Assembly (NCBI RefSeq): GCF_042643145.1
Contig: NZ_JBHRSA010000004.1
Location: forward strand, 1 to 64,000
DNA length: 64,000 bases
Reading direction: 5' to 3'
Origin: Virgibacillus_O xinjiangensis
GTDB taxonomy: Bacteria; Bacillota; Bacilli; Bacillales; Amphibacillaceae
The position numbers and the translations under genes are program-made. The notes beneath the pieces were generated by a model. That model had not been told where the DNA came from, did no database searches, and worked only from the letters and a program-made list of their open reading frames with translations. This document shows, piece after piece, positions 25,253 through 33,924 of the stretch (positions are counted from its first letter, which is position 1; each line of letters opens with the position of its first letter).

Positions 25253-25480
25253 ATGAGCACGATTTGGGTCGTACTAATTGCAATTTTGGCATTGATTGCC
25301 GGTGTTGCGCTTGGATTTTTCATTGCAAGAAAGTATATGATGAATTATTTAAAGAAGAACCCGCCAATCAATGAACAGATGCTACGCACATTAATGATGC
25401 AGATGGGACAGAAGCCTAGCCAAAAGAAAATCAATCAAATGATGCGGGCGATGAACAACCAGAATCAGTCCGGTAAGTAA
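25253..25480 (+). CDS. yneF: UPF0154 membrane protein YneF
   Basis: A 75-residue protein with one N-terminal membrane span (WVVLIAILALIAGVALGFF) followed by the family signature ARKYMMNYLKKNPPINEQML and RTLMMQMGQKPSQKKINQMM. Function unknown. RBS GAAGGAGG is 9 bases before the ATG. It is 45 bases after sirA and may be cotranscribed. Confidence 0.94.
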   Translation: MSTIWVVLIAILALIAGVALGFFIARKYMMNYLKKNPPINEQMLRTLMMQMGQKPSQKKINQMMRAMNNQNQSGK

Positions 25481-25668
25481 TATGCACTAATTCATTATTC
25501 AAAATAATGTGAGGCATGCAGATATACTCCTTTCTATTCTTATAGTTGGGGGTATTTTTAATTGCTGGAAAGTTTGATGTGATTGTTGCGTTATTGTCAA
25601 AATCAATTGCTTGTCTGACCTTCTGATTCTGTTAAAATGAATAAAGCGATGTCATTAGGAGGATTACT

Positions 25669-26373
25669 ATGGAAGAGATCAATGTTTTTCTCGCTTTCGG
25701 GGCAGGTTTCCTGTCGTTTGTATCCCCCTGTGTTTTGCCTCTCTTTCCAGCTTTCCTATCCTACATAACCGGTATGAGTGTAAGCGATATTCAGGAGGAA
25801 AATACAAAGCTCAATAAAAAGGCCATGCTCCATACCTTGTTTTTCCTGCTTGGTTTCTCGAGTGTATTCATCATGATAGGTTTTACGACTTCCTATATCT
25901 CCGAGTTTTTGATGACTTACCAGAACATTATCAGGCAAATTGGAGCCGTTCTGATTGTCTTTTTCGGTCTTGTGATTGTAGGTGTCTTGAATTTTGAATT
26001 TCTGATGAAAGATAGAAAAATTCAATTTAAAAACCGGCCTGCCGGTTACTTTGGATCCTATTTAGTGGGTACGGCATTTTCTCTTGGATGGACCCCTTGT
26101 ACAGGGCCCATTCTGGCTATTGTTCTGTCACTTGCAGCCACGAACCCTGATGTAGGCATGGTAATGATGATCAGTTATGTACTAGGATTTTCCATACCAT
26201 TTTTTGTCCTGTCTCTTTTCATAGGAAAATTAAGTTGGTTTAAAAAACACAGTTCCCGTCTGGTGAAAATCGGCGGTTATGTAATGATTGCCATGGGGGT
26301 TGCCTTGTTTTTTGACTGGACGACCAAGATAACTGCATTTCTAGCCGGGTGGTTTGGGTTCTACGGATTTTAA
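25669..26373 (+). CDS. ccdA: Cytochrome c biogenesis protein CcdA
   Basis: A 234-residue polytopic thiol-disulfide transporter. It passes reducing power from cytosolic thioredoxin across the membrane for cytochrome c maturation and spore cortex proteins. The redox cysteines are in FVSPCVLPLFPAFLSYITG (span 1) and GWTPCTGPI (span 4). Six spans are evident. A TTGTCT/TAAAAT promoter spaced 16 bases lies about 30-60 bases upstream. RBS AGGAGG precedes the ATG. In B. subtilis a CheY-like gene (yneI) follows; here an MrpB-like gene does. Confidence 0.95.
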   Translation: MEEINVFLAFGAGFLSFVSPCVLPLFPAFLSYITGMSVSDIQEENTKLNKKAMLHTLFFLLGFSSVFIMIGFTTSYISEFLMTYQNIIRQIGAVLIVFFGLVIVGVLNFEFLMKDRKIQFKNRPAGYFGSYLVGTAFSLGWTPCTGPILAIVLSLAATNPDVGMVMMISYVLGFSIPFFVLSLFIGKLSWFKKHSSRLVKIGGYVMIAMGVALFFDWTTKITAFLAGWFGFYGF

Positions 26374-26441
26374 TGGATTTTTAGGTATAATTGTACTATC
26401 ATTAAGTATTATAAGGTGAATGAAAAAGGGGACGTATTTAT

Positions 26442-26873
26442 ATGAACAGAACGAATGACCTAATTCTGCGGACGACCACTTCCGTTATTACATTTATTCT
26501 GCTTGGCTTTTCCATTTATTTGTTTATCGCTGGACACAATGCTCCCGGAGGCGGGTTTATCGGCGGTTTATTGACAGCCGCTGCCATTCTTCTATTGAAC
26601 ATGGCCTATGGAATGGAAGCCGTAAAGAAGATGCTGCCAATTAATTATACGACAATGATACCGATCGGTTTGGCTGTCGCACTGGGTACCGGAGCCGGTT
26701 CCTTCCTGTTTGGTGTGCCATTCTTATCCCAAACTTTCGGTTATTTCCATTTTCCAATATTTGGTGAAGTGGAATTGGCAACAGCCATGTTATTTGATCT
26801 AGGTGTTTATTTAACGGTTGTCGGTGTCATGATGACCATCATCTTAACGATCGCTGAAGATACGGAGCAATAA
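26442..26873 (+). CDS. Orphan MrpB/MnhB-like Na+/H+ antiporter subunit
   Basis: A 143-residue four-span membrane protein matching subunit B of Mrp antiporters: NDLILRTTTSVITFILLGFS, the loop GHNAPGGGFIGGLL and the last span preceded by ELATAMLFDLGVYLTVVG. Mrp complexes need seven subunits; no mrpA, C, D, E, F or G lies nearby. It is inserted between ccdA and ccdC, where yneI is expected. It may supply subunit B to an antiporter encoded elsewhere or have a separate role. RBS AAAGGGGA is 9-10 bases before the ATG. Confidence 0.85.
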   Translation: MNRTNDLILRTTTSVITFILLGFSIYLFIAGHNAPGGGFIGGLLTAAAILLLNMAYGMEAVKKMLPINYTTMIPIGLAVALGTGAGSFLFGVPFLSQTFGYFHFPIFGEVELATAMLFDLGVYLTVVGVMMTIILTIAEDTEQ

Positions 26874-26885
26874 GGAGGGGCTTGA

Positions 26886-26939
26886 ATGACTTATAAGCTT
26901 ATTGAAATACCGTATTTGCCAACAGGAAAGAGTGGTTAG
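26886..26939 (+). CDS. 17-residue leader ORF directly before ccdC
   Basis: An excellent AAGGAGGGG (26872-26880) is followed by ATG and 17 codons (MTYKLIEIPYLPTGKSG), stopping at 26939. One base separates its TAG from the ccdC ATG, while ccdC itself has only a weak ribosome site. Translational coupling from this leader is the simplest reading. It could also be the truncated start of the gene that once stood here. Confidence 0.4.
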   Translation: MTYKLIEIPYLPTGKSG

Positions 26940-26940
26940 C

Positions 26941-27417
26941 ATGTTTTGGCTGATAGCTAGTACCATTGTTGCTGCCTGTATGGCTTCCATGATGATTGTT
27001 ATCCGCCTCAGGGCGGCTAAGAAGCCCGCCTCAGTAAGGAAGATCATACTGCCGCCTTTATTTATGAGTACGGGAGGATTGATGTTTATCTTTCCTATGT
27101 TCCACATCAATTTTTTGCAGGTTCTCGAAGCTGGAGCGGCAGGTATGGTATGTTCAATCTTTCTTATTAAAACAACCAAATTTGAGGTAAGGGGCCAGGA
27201 CATCTACTTGATACCGTCTAAATACTTTGCGGTCATCCTCGTGGCTCTGCTTGTATTCCGACTGGTCTTCAAATTGATTATCGGCAGTACGATTTCCTTT
27301 GGTGAGACGAGCGGAATGTTCTTCATTCTGGCTCTCTTCATGATTCTGACATGGCGATCTGCCATGCTCTATAAATATGTACAGATGGAGAGGCAGCTGA
27401 AATGTCAGACAGCCTAA
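26941..27417 (+). CDS. ccdC: CcdC family membrane protein (YneJ)
   Basis: A 158-residue membrane protein with about five spans. Family features are RLRAAKKPASVRKIILPPLF, MSTGGLMFIFPMF and LIKTTKFEVRGQDIYLIPSKYF, then SGMFFILALFMILTWR. CcdC was found in the ccdA region but is dispensable for cytochrome c in B. subtilis; its role is unclear. Start ATG 26941 gives the family N-terminus; the weak ribosome site suggests coupling to the leader ORF. Confidence 0.9.
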   Translation: MFWLIASTIVAACMASMMIVIRLRAAKKPASVRKIILPPLFMSTGGLMFIFPMFHINFLQVLEAGAAGMVCSIFLIKTTKFEVRGQDIYLIPSKYFAVILVALLVFRLVFKLIIGSTISFGETSGMFFILALFMILTWRSAMLYKYVQMERQLKCQTA

Positions 27418-27450
27418 AAATGCGCCAAGAAAAACTCTTGGCGCATTTTT
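27416..27450. terminator. Bidirectional terminator between ccdC and yneK
   Basis: AAAAATGCGCCAAGA / TCTTGGCGCATTTTT is a perfect 15-bp stem with A- and T-tracts on both sides. Confidence 0.92.
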
Positions 27451-27458
27451 GTGGACAA

Positions 27459-27938
27459 TCATCGGCCGGAGGGATAGCGCTCCTGCCAATTTTCCGCATA
27501 ATCCACCCTTGACTGGCTGAACAGGTGCTCATATGGTGTAGTGTCGATATTTTTTTCCTCCAGTTTCTTTCGGAGAAATTTATGATCCCGCTTGGGAGTT
27601 GCTACTATATATCCTTCAATCAATGTATCCTCAGTAATGGTCTGTTCATTTTTTCGGAGTGCCACTTCACCAACCTTACTGGCAATCTTGTGTCTGGCAA
27701 CGTCTCGGAACAGCTCCGGGACTGGCGAGACAAGTTCCTCTAGAAATTCCTTCTCCTTTTCCTGCCACATATGTCGTGTTTTCTCCATATAAAATTCTTC
27801 CCAGTCCATATCAGAACGGCCGTCAGCTTTTGGCAGTTTTTTCAGGAACTTTCGAAACATGAAAAAACCGCCAATGCCCATGAGACCGATCATGATAAAA
27901 CCCCAAAGTACGATTAAATAATCCAATACAATTGCCAT
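27459..27938 (-). CDS. yneK: DUF2621 membrane protein YneK
   Basis: A 159-residue protein with one N-terminal span (LDYLIVLWGFIMIGLMGIGGF) and a cytosolic domain with DGRSDMDWEEFYMEKTRHMW, ELVSPVPELFRDVAR and IASKVGEVALRK, which match DUF2621/YneK. I chose ATG 27938 (AGGTGA 6 bases upstream); the frame stays open further upstream without a ribosome site. Function unknown. It converges on ccdC as in B. subtilis. Confidence 0.9.
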   Translation of the reverse strand: MAIVLDYLIVLWGFIMIGLMGIGGFFMFRKFLKKLPKADGRSDMDWEEFYMEKTRHMWQEKEKEFLEELVSPVPELFRDVARHKIASKVGEVALRKNEQTITEDTLIEGYIVATPKRDHKFLRKKLEEKNIDTTPYEHLFSQSRVDYAENWQERYPSGR

Positions 27939-28202
27939 TTTTTTCACCTGGTTTTCCAAGAGAACGATAACGGAAACCCTATTTTCTAATTTCAAGCGAT
28001 TTATTTTTTGTTCTCTTTATAGTAGTATTACATATAATCTGATAGTAAAATTATGGTAGGAACATACAAGCCGTTAACATCAATTATAATAGGAATTTAT
28101 GGGTTAGACAAGACACAAGGCGCTTGAAAGGGCAAACAGAACGGACAATAGTGTATGTGAAAATTGCAGGCTTTTATATTTTGGAGGGAGGAATTTACAA
28201 CC

Positions 28203-29325
28203 ATGCAGTATAAAAATCTATATAAACAAAACAACCCGGAGACAAACAGAGGGTTTTCAAGTGGGATTCTAACAGACCAGTCCAAGCTCCCTCCCTCAAT
28301 TTTGAGTTGGATAGGTGAGGCCACCGATAGAATGATTATTGTTTGGGACGAAGGAGGGAATGCCAGGTACATATCTAAATCCTTTGAGAAGATGCTCGGC
28401 TATGACCTTTCGCAAGTCCGGACACTCAAGTGGCATGAACTAGTATCCCCCCAGGGTGCCTCTTTCATAAAGAATACCGTAGATAAGGCGGCGGAACACA
28501 GCCAAACGTTTACGGCCAGTCTATTGCATACTAATGGCGAGTACATCAGATCTGAATGCAATTTAAAAAAAAATAGAAGACCAAATGACAGGCAACCATT
28601 TCTACGTCAGCATCTTTAAAGATATGACAGAGAGAAAAGAATTGGAAGAACTGATGATTCGGTATGAAAAAATGTCCGACGCTGGACAGCTTGCTGCTGG
28701 TATTGCACATGAAATCCGAAACCCCCTTACTTCATTGAAAGGGTTTCTCCAATTATTGCAGGCTGGAGTCAAAGGCAGGGATGAGTATTATAAGATCATG
28801 TTGGAAGAAATTGAGAAGATGGAAAAAATCACCACGGAACTGCTTTTTGTTTCCAAACCATTGACAGACCATCTGAAAATGGAGCCGGTGACAGAAATGA
28901 TAAGGGATGTGGTTACACTGATGTCGACCCAGGCGAAAATAAAAGGTATCGACATTAGCCATATAGCAGAAGAGGAAGATGCCTCTTTCATCTATTGTGA
29001 CCGTTCACAAGTGAAGCAAGTTTTGCTGAATTTAATCAAAAATTCCATAGAAGCAATGGAAGAGCCTGGCAGAATCGTTGTAAAAACGATAAAGAATACT
29101 GAAGAAATCTGCATCCAGGTAACGGATGAAGGAGCAGGAGTTCCTGATGAGCTCATCCACAAATTAGGTGAGCCTTTCTTCACCACCAAAAAGGGTGGCA
29201 CAGGGCTTGGCTTGATGATCACCAAAAAAATTCTGGAAAGGCATAATGGAAAACTTTCCGTAAAAAGAAATGAAGAGAAAGGAAGTACTTTTATGATAAG
29301 TTTTCCAACACAAGAAGGGATATAA
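28203..29325 (+). pseudogene. PAS-domain sensor histidine kinase split by a frameshift in an A9 tract
   Basis: From ATG 28203 (GGAGGGAGG upstream) a PAS domain runs to about base 28565 (DRMIIVWDEGGNARYISKSF, LGYDLSQVRTLKWHELV). Nine A residues (28565-28573) then shift the frame. With eight A the protein would continue as IEDQMTGNHFYVSIFKDMTE into a complete kinase: H-box AGIAHEIRNPLTSLKGF, N-box LNLIKNSIEAM, G-boxes DEGAGVPDE and GTGLGLMITKK. The intact form would be about 373 residues, an orphan kinase like the KinA-E sporulation kinases (inference). It may be a recent mutation, a sequencing error, or expression by slippage. Confidence 0.75.
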
Positions 29326-29353
29326 GTTCAGAACATAGCTGTTTAGCAAGAGT

Positions 29354-29368
29354 ATAAGTTTTCCTTAT
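29354..29368. promoter_or_regulatory. CcpC-type dyad upstream of aconitase
   Basis: ATAA-N7-TTAT (ATAA 29354-29357, TTAT 29365-29368) matches the dyad bound by CcpC, the citrate-responsive repressor of citB in B. subtilis. It lies upstream of the candidate promoter. Confidence 0.6.
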
Positions 29369-29412
29369 CACTTTACATAAGATATTAATATATCTACTTT
29401 TACGTTAAATAA

Positions 29413-29441
29413 TTGTTTTATAGTCTCTCTTCGTATAAAAT
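29413..29441 (+). promoter_or_regulatory. Candidate promoter of citB
   Basis: TTGTTT (29413-29418) and TAAAAT (29436-29441) spaced 17 bases, leaving a leader of about 135 bases before the aconitase start. Confidence 0.45.
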
Positions 29442-29584
29442 ATAAATCGAAATGATAATTTTCATTCATTTCCTTTATGCAATTAGTATTAACAGAGAAT
29501 TGCACTACGGTCATTTGTACCCGTTTTCTTTAAAGATAAACAGGGACTATGACGACAGCAAGATTTTGGGAGAGGGGTTAAAAT

Positions 29585-32293
29585 ATGGGAAATAACGCGT
29601 TTAATTCCAAAAAGCAATTTGACGTTAACGGAAAAACGTATACTTACTATGATTTAAAGGCGGTAGAAAATGCTGGGCTGGGCAAAGTTTCACGTCTGCC
29701 ATTCTCTATCCGTGTTCTGTTGGAATCATTGCTTCGCCAGCATGATGGCCATCAGATCAAAGATGAGCATGTGGAAGGTTTGGCTAAATGGGGAACAGAA
29801 GGTGGGAAGGGCAGTGATGTACCTTTCAAGCCATCCCGCGTAATCCTACAGGACTTTACAGGGGTTCCTGCCGTAGTCGACTTGGCTTCCTTAAGGAAAG
29901 CTATGGTGGATATGGGCGGAGAGCCAAACAAGATCAACCCGGAAGTTCCGGTAGACCTTGTTATCGACCACTCTGTTCAAGTCGATCAATACGGTACGCC
30001 TAATGCGTTGAAAGCAAATATGGACCTTGAATTTGAGCGAAATGCGGAGCGTTATGAGTTTCTTAATTGGGCTCAGAAGGCTTTTGAAAATTATCGTGCA
30101 GTACCACCAGCCACAGGAATCGTTCACCAGGTAAACCTGGAATACATTGCAAATGTGGTACACGGAAACAAAAATAGTGAAGGTGAATTGGAAGCATATC
30201 CAGATACATTAGTCGGTACGGATTCACACACCACTATGATCAATGGTCTAGGAGTCCTAGGGTGGGGTGTTGGCGGCATCGAAGCTGAAGCTGGAATGTT
30301 GGGACAGCCATCCTTTATTCCTGCACCTGATGTGATCGGTGTGAAATTCACGGGAAGCTTTCCGAATGGAACAACAGCTACTGACTTAGCTTTAAAAGTT
30401 ACACAGGTGTTGCGTGAGAAAAATGTAGTCGGCAAGTTTGTCGAATATTTCGGGCCGGGACTTAAAGATATGCCTCTTGCAGACCGTGCAACCATTTCCA
30501 ATATGGCACCAGAGTATGGAGCGACATGCGGCTTCTTCCCTGTGGATGAAGAATCTTTAAATTACCTGAAGCTTACAGGCCGTGATCAAAGCCAGGTGGA
30601 CCTCGTAGAACAGTATTGCAAAGAAAACAATCTATGGTATTCCGCCGATCAGGAAGACCCAGAGTATACGGAGTTAGTGGAAATTGACCTGTCAGATCTT
30701 GAACCGAACTTATCTGGACCGAAACGTCCACAGGATTTGATTGCGCTTTCCGACATGAAAGAGGAATTCAATAAAGCTGTAACTGCTCCGGAAGGAAACC
30801 AAGGATTCGGTATGGATAAATCCGAATTTGATAAAGAAGCAGAAATCGAGCATCCTAATGGCAGCCGTTCTGTGATGAAAACAGGTTCTCTGGCAATTGC
30901 AGCCATAACTTCCTGCACAAACACCTCCAACCCATATGTTATGCTTGGTGCAGGACTGCTTGCGAAAAATGCGGTCGAAAAAGGGTTGGATGTTCCGGAG
31001 TATGTCAAGACATCTCTTGCTCCTGGTTCCAAAGTTGTTACCAAATACTTGGAAGACTCCGGCTTGATGCCTTATTTGGATCAGCTTGGATTTAACCTTG
31101 TCGGGTACGGATGTACTACTTGCATCGGTAACTCAGGACCACTCCGTCCAGAGATTGAGCAGGCTATAGCCGATAATGACCTGCTGGTTTCTTCTGTGCT
31201 ATCAGGTAACCGTAACTTTGAAGGGCGGATTCATCCATTGGTGAAGGCGAACTACCTTGCTTCTCCTCCGTTGGTTGTTGCGTATGCATTAGCGGGAACA
31301 GTGGACGTAGATCTATCTAAAGAACCTTTAGGCCAAGATAAAGACGGAAATTCCGTATACATGAATGACATTTGGCCTTCTATGCAAGAAATCAAGGAGC
31401 AGGTCGAGAAGGTTGTTACACCTGAGATTTTCCGTAAAGAATACGAAAATGTATTTGAATCCAATGAAAAATGGAATGAAATTAATACGACAGACGAACC
31501 GTTGTTTGAATGGGATAAAGATTCTACTTATATACAAAACCCTCCATTCTTTGAAGGGTTGTCCAAAGAAGCAGATACAGTAAAGCCATTAAACAAACTG
31601 CGTGCTATTGGCAAGTTCGGTGATTCTGTAACGACGGACCATATTTCACCTGCTGGTGCAATCGCAAAAGATATGCCGGCTGGCAAGCACCTGCAGGATA
31701 AAGGAGTATCTCCTCGTAACTTTAACTCCTATGGATCCCGCCGTGGAAATCATGAGGTTATGATGCGTGGAACATTCGCCAACATTCGAATCCGTAACCT
31801 TCTGGCTCCTGGTACGGAAGGCGGATATACAACATATTGGCCGACTGGTGACGTCATGCCTATTTATGACGCTGCTATGAAGTATCAGCAGGATGGCACA
31901 GGATTAATCGTCCTTGGTGGAAAAGACTACGGAATGGGTTCTTCACGTGACTGGGCAGCTAAAGGTACAAACCTTCTGGGCATCAAGACAGTTATTGCTG
32001 AAAGCTTTGAACGTATCCACCGCTCAAACCTGGTCATGATGGGCGTGCTTCCATTACAGTTTGAGAAAGGCCAAGGTGCTGATCAACTAGGTCTGACCGG
32101 TAAAGAGACATTTAATGTGGAGATAGGTGAAGATGTCAAGCCGCATGATCTGGTAAAAGTAACTGCTGTAGATGAGGACGGGAAGACGACAGAGTTTAAC
32201 GCGATTGCCCGTTTCGATAGTGAAGTGGAAATTGATTATTATCGTCACGGAGGAATCCTGCAAATGGTTCTTCGTGATAAAGTAGAGGCATAA
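29585..32293 (+). CDS. citB: Aconitate hydratase (aconitase A)
   Basis: A 902-residue aconitase of the AcnA/IRP1 type that interconverts citrate and isocitrate in the citric acid cycle. The [4Fe-4S] cysteines are in ITSCTNTSNP (about residue 443) and GYGCTTCIGNSGP (about 509 and 512). The early TGVPAVVDLASLRKAM, GTDSHTTMINGLGVLGWGVG and the swivelling domain motif GSSRDWAAKGTNLLG are all present. In B. subtilis the apo-protein also binds RNA and is repressed by FsrA with its Fbp helpers during iron limitation; an FbpB-like gene lies just downstream. RBS GAGAGGGG precedes the ATG. Confidence 0.98.
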   Translation: MGNNAFNSKKQFDVNGKTYTYYDLKAVENAGLGKVSRLPFSIRVLLESLLRQHDGHQIKDEHVEGLAKWGTEGGKGSDVPFKPSRVILQDFTGVPAVVDLASLRKAMVDMGGEPNKINPEVPVDLVIDHSVQVDQYGTPNALKANMDLEFERNAERYEFLNWAQKAFENYRAVPPATGIVHQVNLEYIANVVHGNKNSEGELEAYPDTLVGTDSHTTMINGLGVLGWGVGGIEAEAGMLGQPSFIPAPDVIGVKFTGSFPNGTTATDLALKVTQVLREKNVVGKFVEYFGPGLKDMPLADRATISNMAPEYGATCGFFPVDEESLNYLKLTGRDQSQVDLVEQYCKENNLWYSADQEDPEYTELVEIDLSDLEPNLSGPKRPQDLIALSDMKEEFNKAVTAPEGNQGFGMDKSEFDKEAEIEHPNGSRSVMKTGSLAIAAITSCTNTSNPYVMLGAGLLAKNAVEKGLDVPEYVKTSLAPGSKVVTKYLEDSGLMPYLDQLGFNLVGYGCTTCIGNSGPLRPEIEQAIADNDLLVSSVLSGNRNFEGRIHPLVKANYLASPPLVVAYALAGTVDVDLSKEPLGQDKDGNSVYMNDIWPSMQEIKEQVEKVVTPEIFRKEYENVFESNEKWNEINTTDEPLFEWDKDSTYIQNPPFFEGLSKEADTVKPLNKLRAIGKFGDSVTTDHISPAGAIAKDMPAGKHLQDKGVSPRNFNSYGSRRGNHEVMMRGTFANIRIRNLLAPGTEGGYTTYWPTGDVMPIYDAAMKYQQDGTGLIVLGGKDYGMGSSRDWAAKGTNLLGIKTVIAESFERIHRSNLVMMGVLPLQFEKGQGADQLGLTGKETFNVEIGEDVKPHDLVKVTAVDEDGKTTEFNAIARFDSEVEIDYYRHGGILQMVLRDKVEA

Positions 32294-32308
32294 TCGTCTT
32301 TTAAAGAA

Positions 32309-32336
32309 CCAGCATCGATATCGATGCTGGTTTTTT
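32309..32336 (+). terminator. Terminator of citB
   Basis: CCAGCATCGAT / ATCGATGCTGG is a 22-base perfect palindrome followed by TTTTTT. Confidence 0.92.
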
Positions 32337-32542
32337 ATTATATAAAAGATAAATTTTATATATTCAATTAACGAAAAGTTATATTAATTGAAATAGCTGG
32401 TGATACTTCTTACTAACAGCTTGGCTGTATACCAAAAATGCTGGAATATCAGCTGGTAGAGAGACGATGATCGTCATGCTGGAGCTTTTCCAGTAATCAA
32501 CCCTTTTCTCTACGGCACGTAAAGGAGTGAACTGCTATTTCT

Positions 32543-32683
32543 TTGAAAAAGAGATTAACTTTTGAGGAATTAGTAAAGGAAAACCGCCAACAAATATTGA
32601 ACGATCGTTTGTTGATGGATAAACTGGAAGAAGAAGTGGATAAACGCATCCATCTTTCTTCTCAAAAAAAGAAAGCCGAATAA
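32543..32683 (+). CDS. FbpB-family small basic protein
   Basis: A 46-residue, highly charged protein starting KKRLTFEELVKENRQQIL and including NDRLLMDKLEEEVDKRI. The opening resembles FbpB (Fur-regulated basic protein B; family pattern FEELVxENKxxxLxD). In B. subtilis FbpB helps the small RNA FsrA shut off iron-using enzymes. Start is TTG; AAAGGAG lies 15 bases upstream, a long spacing, and an in-frame GTG at 32528 overlaps that site. No clear Fur box is visible. A terminator follows at 32689. The family call is moderately sure; a small spore protein is the alternative. Confidence 0.6.
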   Translation: MKKRLTFEELVKENRQQILNDRLLMDKLEEEVDKRIHLSSQKKKAE

Positions 32684-32688
32684 CCTAG

Positions 32689-32720
32689 TCCCATATCCAA
32701 TCATACTGGATATGGGATTT
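32689..32720 (+). terminator. Terminator after the FbpB-like gene
   Basis: TCCCATATCCA / TGGATATGGGA with a 7-base loop, followed by TTT. Confidence 0.8.
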
Positions 32721-32810
32721 CCTCTGTCTCTGTCTAAGGTAATCATTTACAGTTATATTGATCCATATTTTGAAAAGACTATGGGTGAGCCATACAGAGG
32801 AGGGTTATAA

Positions 32811-33044
32811 GTGACACATCATAATTATAAGCCGAAGCCAGACGATCGCAGTGACAATGTAGAAAAGCTTCAGAGTATGGTGCAAGATACTTTGCAGAAC
32901 ATGGAGAAAGCTAACGAGACAATGGAGTTTTCCCATGGGGAACAAAAAGAGAAAATCAAGGAAAAGAACAAGCGACGAGAAGAGGCAGTGAGAGGAATGC
33001 GCCAAGAAATCAAGGATGAAGCACAACACAATAACCTTCACTAA
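32811..33044 (+). CDS. tlp: Small acid-soluble spore protein Tlp
   Basis: A 77-residue hydrophilic protein of the Tlp spore family: KPDDRSDNVEKLQSMVQDTL followed by NMEKANETMEFSHGEQKEK and the REEAVRGMRQEIKDEA tail. Tlp is packaged in spores under forespore sigma-G control. Start GTG at 32811 after GGAGGG. In B. subtilis tlp also lies downstream of citB. Confidence 0.92.
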   Translation: MTHHNYKPKPDDRSDNVEKLQSMVQDTLQNMEKANETMEFSHGEQKEKIKEKNKRREEAVRGMRQEIKDEAQHNNLH

Positions 33045-33163
33045 GCTCAAGAAGGGGCCATTATTTGGTCCCTTCCTCCTAATGCCCTTCGAAACAAAAA
33101 TCTGCATTCTTACTGGTTATCTATGGTAGGATATAGAAAGTTAGACAGTGAGGGGGGCAGAAC

Positions 33164-33586
33164 ATGAGGAAAATACGAACTACAATAGAAGTAAGGTATC
33201 AAGAGACAGATAAAATGGGCGTTGTTTACCATGCCAATTATCTCGTGTGGTTCGAAATAGGAAGGACCAAGTTCATTGAAAACCTTGGTCTCAGTTATAC
33301 CGAAATGGAGAGAAATAATGTCGTTTCGCCGGTGACCGATGCCAATGTCTCATTCAAGAGGCCCGTCCGGTATGGAGAAGAGGTTGCTGTCATCACTTGG
33401 CTTGAAGCATATAATGGCGTCCGGACAACCTATGGCTATCAAATCCTCAATGGTGAGGGCGACGTTGCTGTAGAGGGCACAACCCAGCATGTCATTGTAC
33501 ATAAAGATAGCTTCAGGCCCCTTTCGTTAAGAAAGGCTTTCCCGGAGTGGCATCAAGCATACCTTCAAAGTAAAGAGGACGATTAA
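33164..33586 (+). CDS. yneP: Acyl-CoA thioesterase YneP
   Basis: A 140-residue hotdog-fold thioesterase of the YbgC/4-hydroxybenzoyl-CoA thioesterase type. Catalytic region: RYQETDKMGVVYHANYLVWF with the Asp and the following His/Asn, then EIGRTKFIENLGLSY and VSFKRPVRYGEEV. The natural acyl-CoA is unknown. GAGGGGGG is close before the ATG. It is 2 bases from yneQ, so they are probably translated together. Confidence 0.92.
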   Translation: MRKIRTTIEVRYQETDKMGVVYHANYLVWFEIGRTKFIENLGLSYTEMERNNVVSPVTDANVSFKRPVRYGEEVAVITWLEAYNGVRTTYGYQILNGEGDVAVEGTTQHVIVHKDSFRPLSLRKAFPEWHQAYLQSKEDD

Positions 33587-33588
33587 AG

Positions 33589-33891
33589 ATGGCATTCGGA
33601 GTAAGTAAAAAAGAAGTGGAAACATGGAAAAAAGATGTAACAGATGGGAAGATCGCTTTCTTGACTCATTTTTGGCTGGATGATCGTTTCCCCGGATGTG
33701 ACTCTGTCACAAAGGTTGGATGCAGTAATTTAACCAAACTGGAAAAATGGGGAGCGCAGTATGACCTCCATCCAAAGTGGATCCACCGTGATGAGAATTA
33801 CCCTCATTTTGACTTATTTGGGAGCAGGCAGCGAGATATTTTGAAGAGGGAAGGGAAGTATGAACACCTGAAAAGATTTAAGCTGGATTAG
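33589..33891 (+). CDS. yneQ: Conserved hypothetical protein YneQ
   Basis: A 100-residue protein with FLTHFWLDDRFPGCDSVTKV, CSNLTKLEKWGAQYDLHPKW and HRDENYPHFDLFG, which fit the YneQ family of Bacillus. The pattern of conserved Asp, Cys and His suggests a metal or nucleotide site, but no function is known. It has the same order as B. subtilis (yneP-yneQ) and ends at a strong bidirectional terminator. Confidence 0.88.
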   Translation: MAFGVSKKEVETWKKDVTDGKIAFLTHFWLDDRFPGCDSVTKVGCSNLTKLEKWGAQYDLHPKWIHRDENYPHFDLFGSRQRDILKREGKYEHLKRFKLD

Positions 33892-33924
33892 AAAAGAGGT
33901 GTGCTTGCAGCACACCTCTTTTTT
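33892..33924. terminator. Bidirectional terminator between yneQ and the HesB-like gene
   Basis: AAAAGAGGTGTG / CACACCTCTTTT, perfect 12-bp stem with flanking A and T runs. Confidence 0.9.

Noticed and set aside
29450..29470. A/T-rich dyad considered as a Fur box before citB
   Set aside because: Only about half of the positions match the 7-1-7 Fur consensus; the ATAA-N7-TTAT CcpC dyad is the better-supported site.
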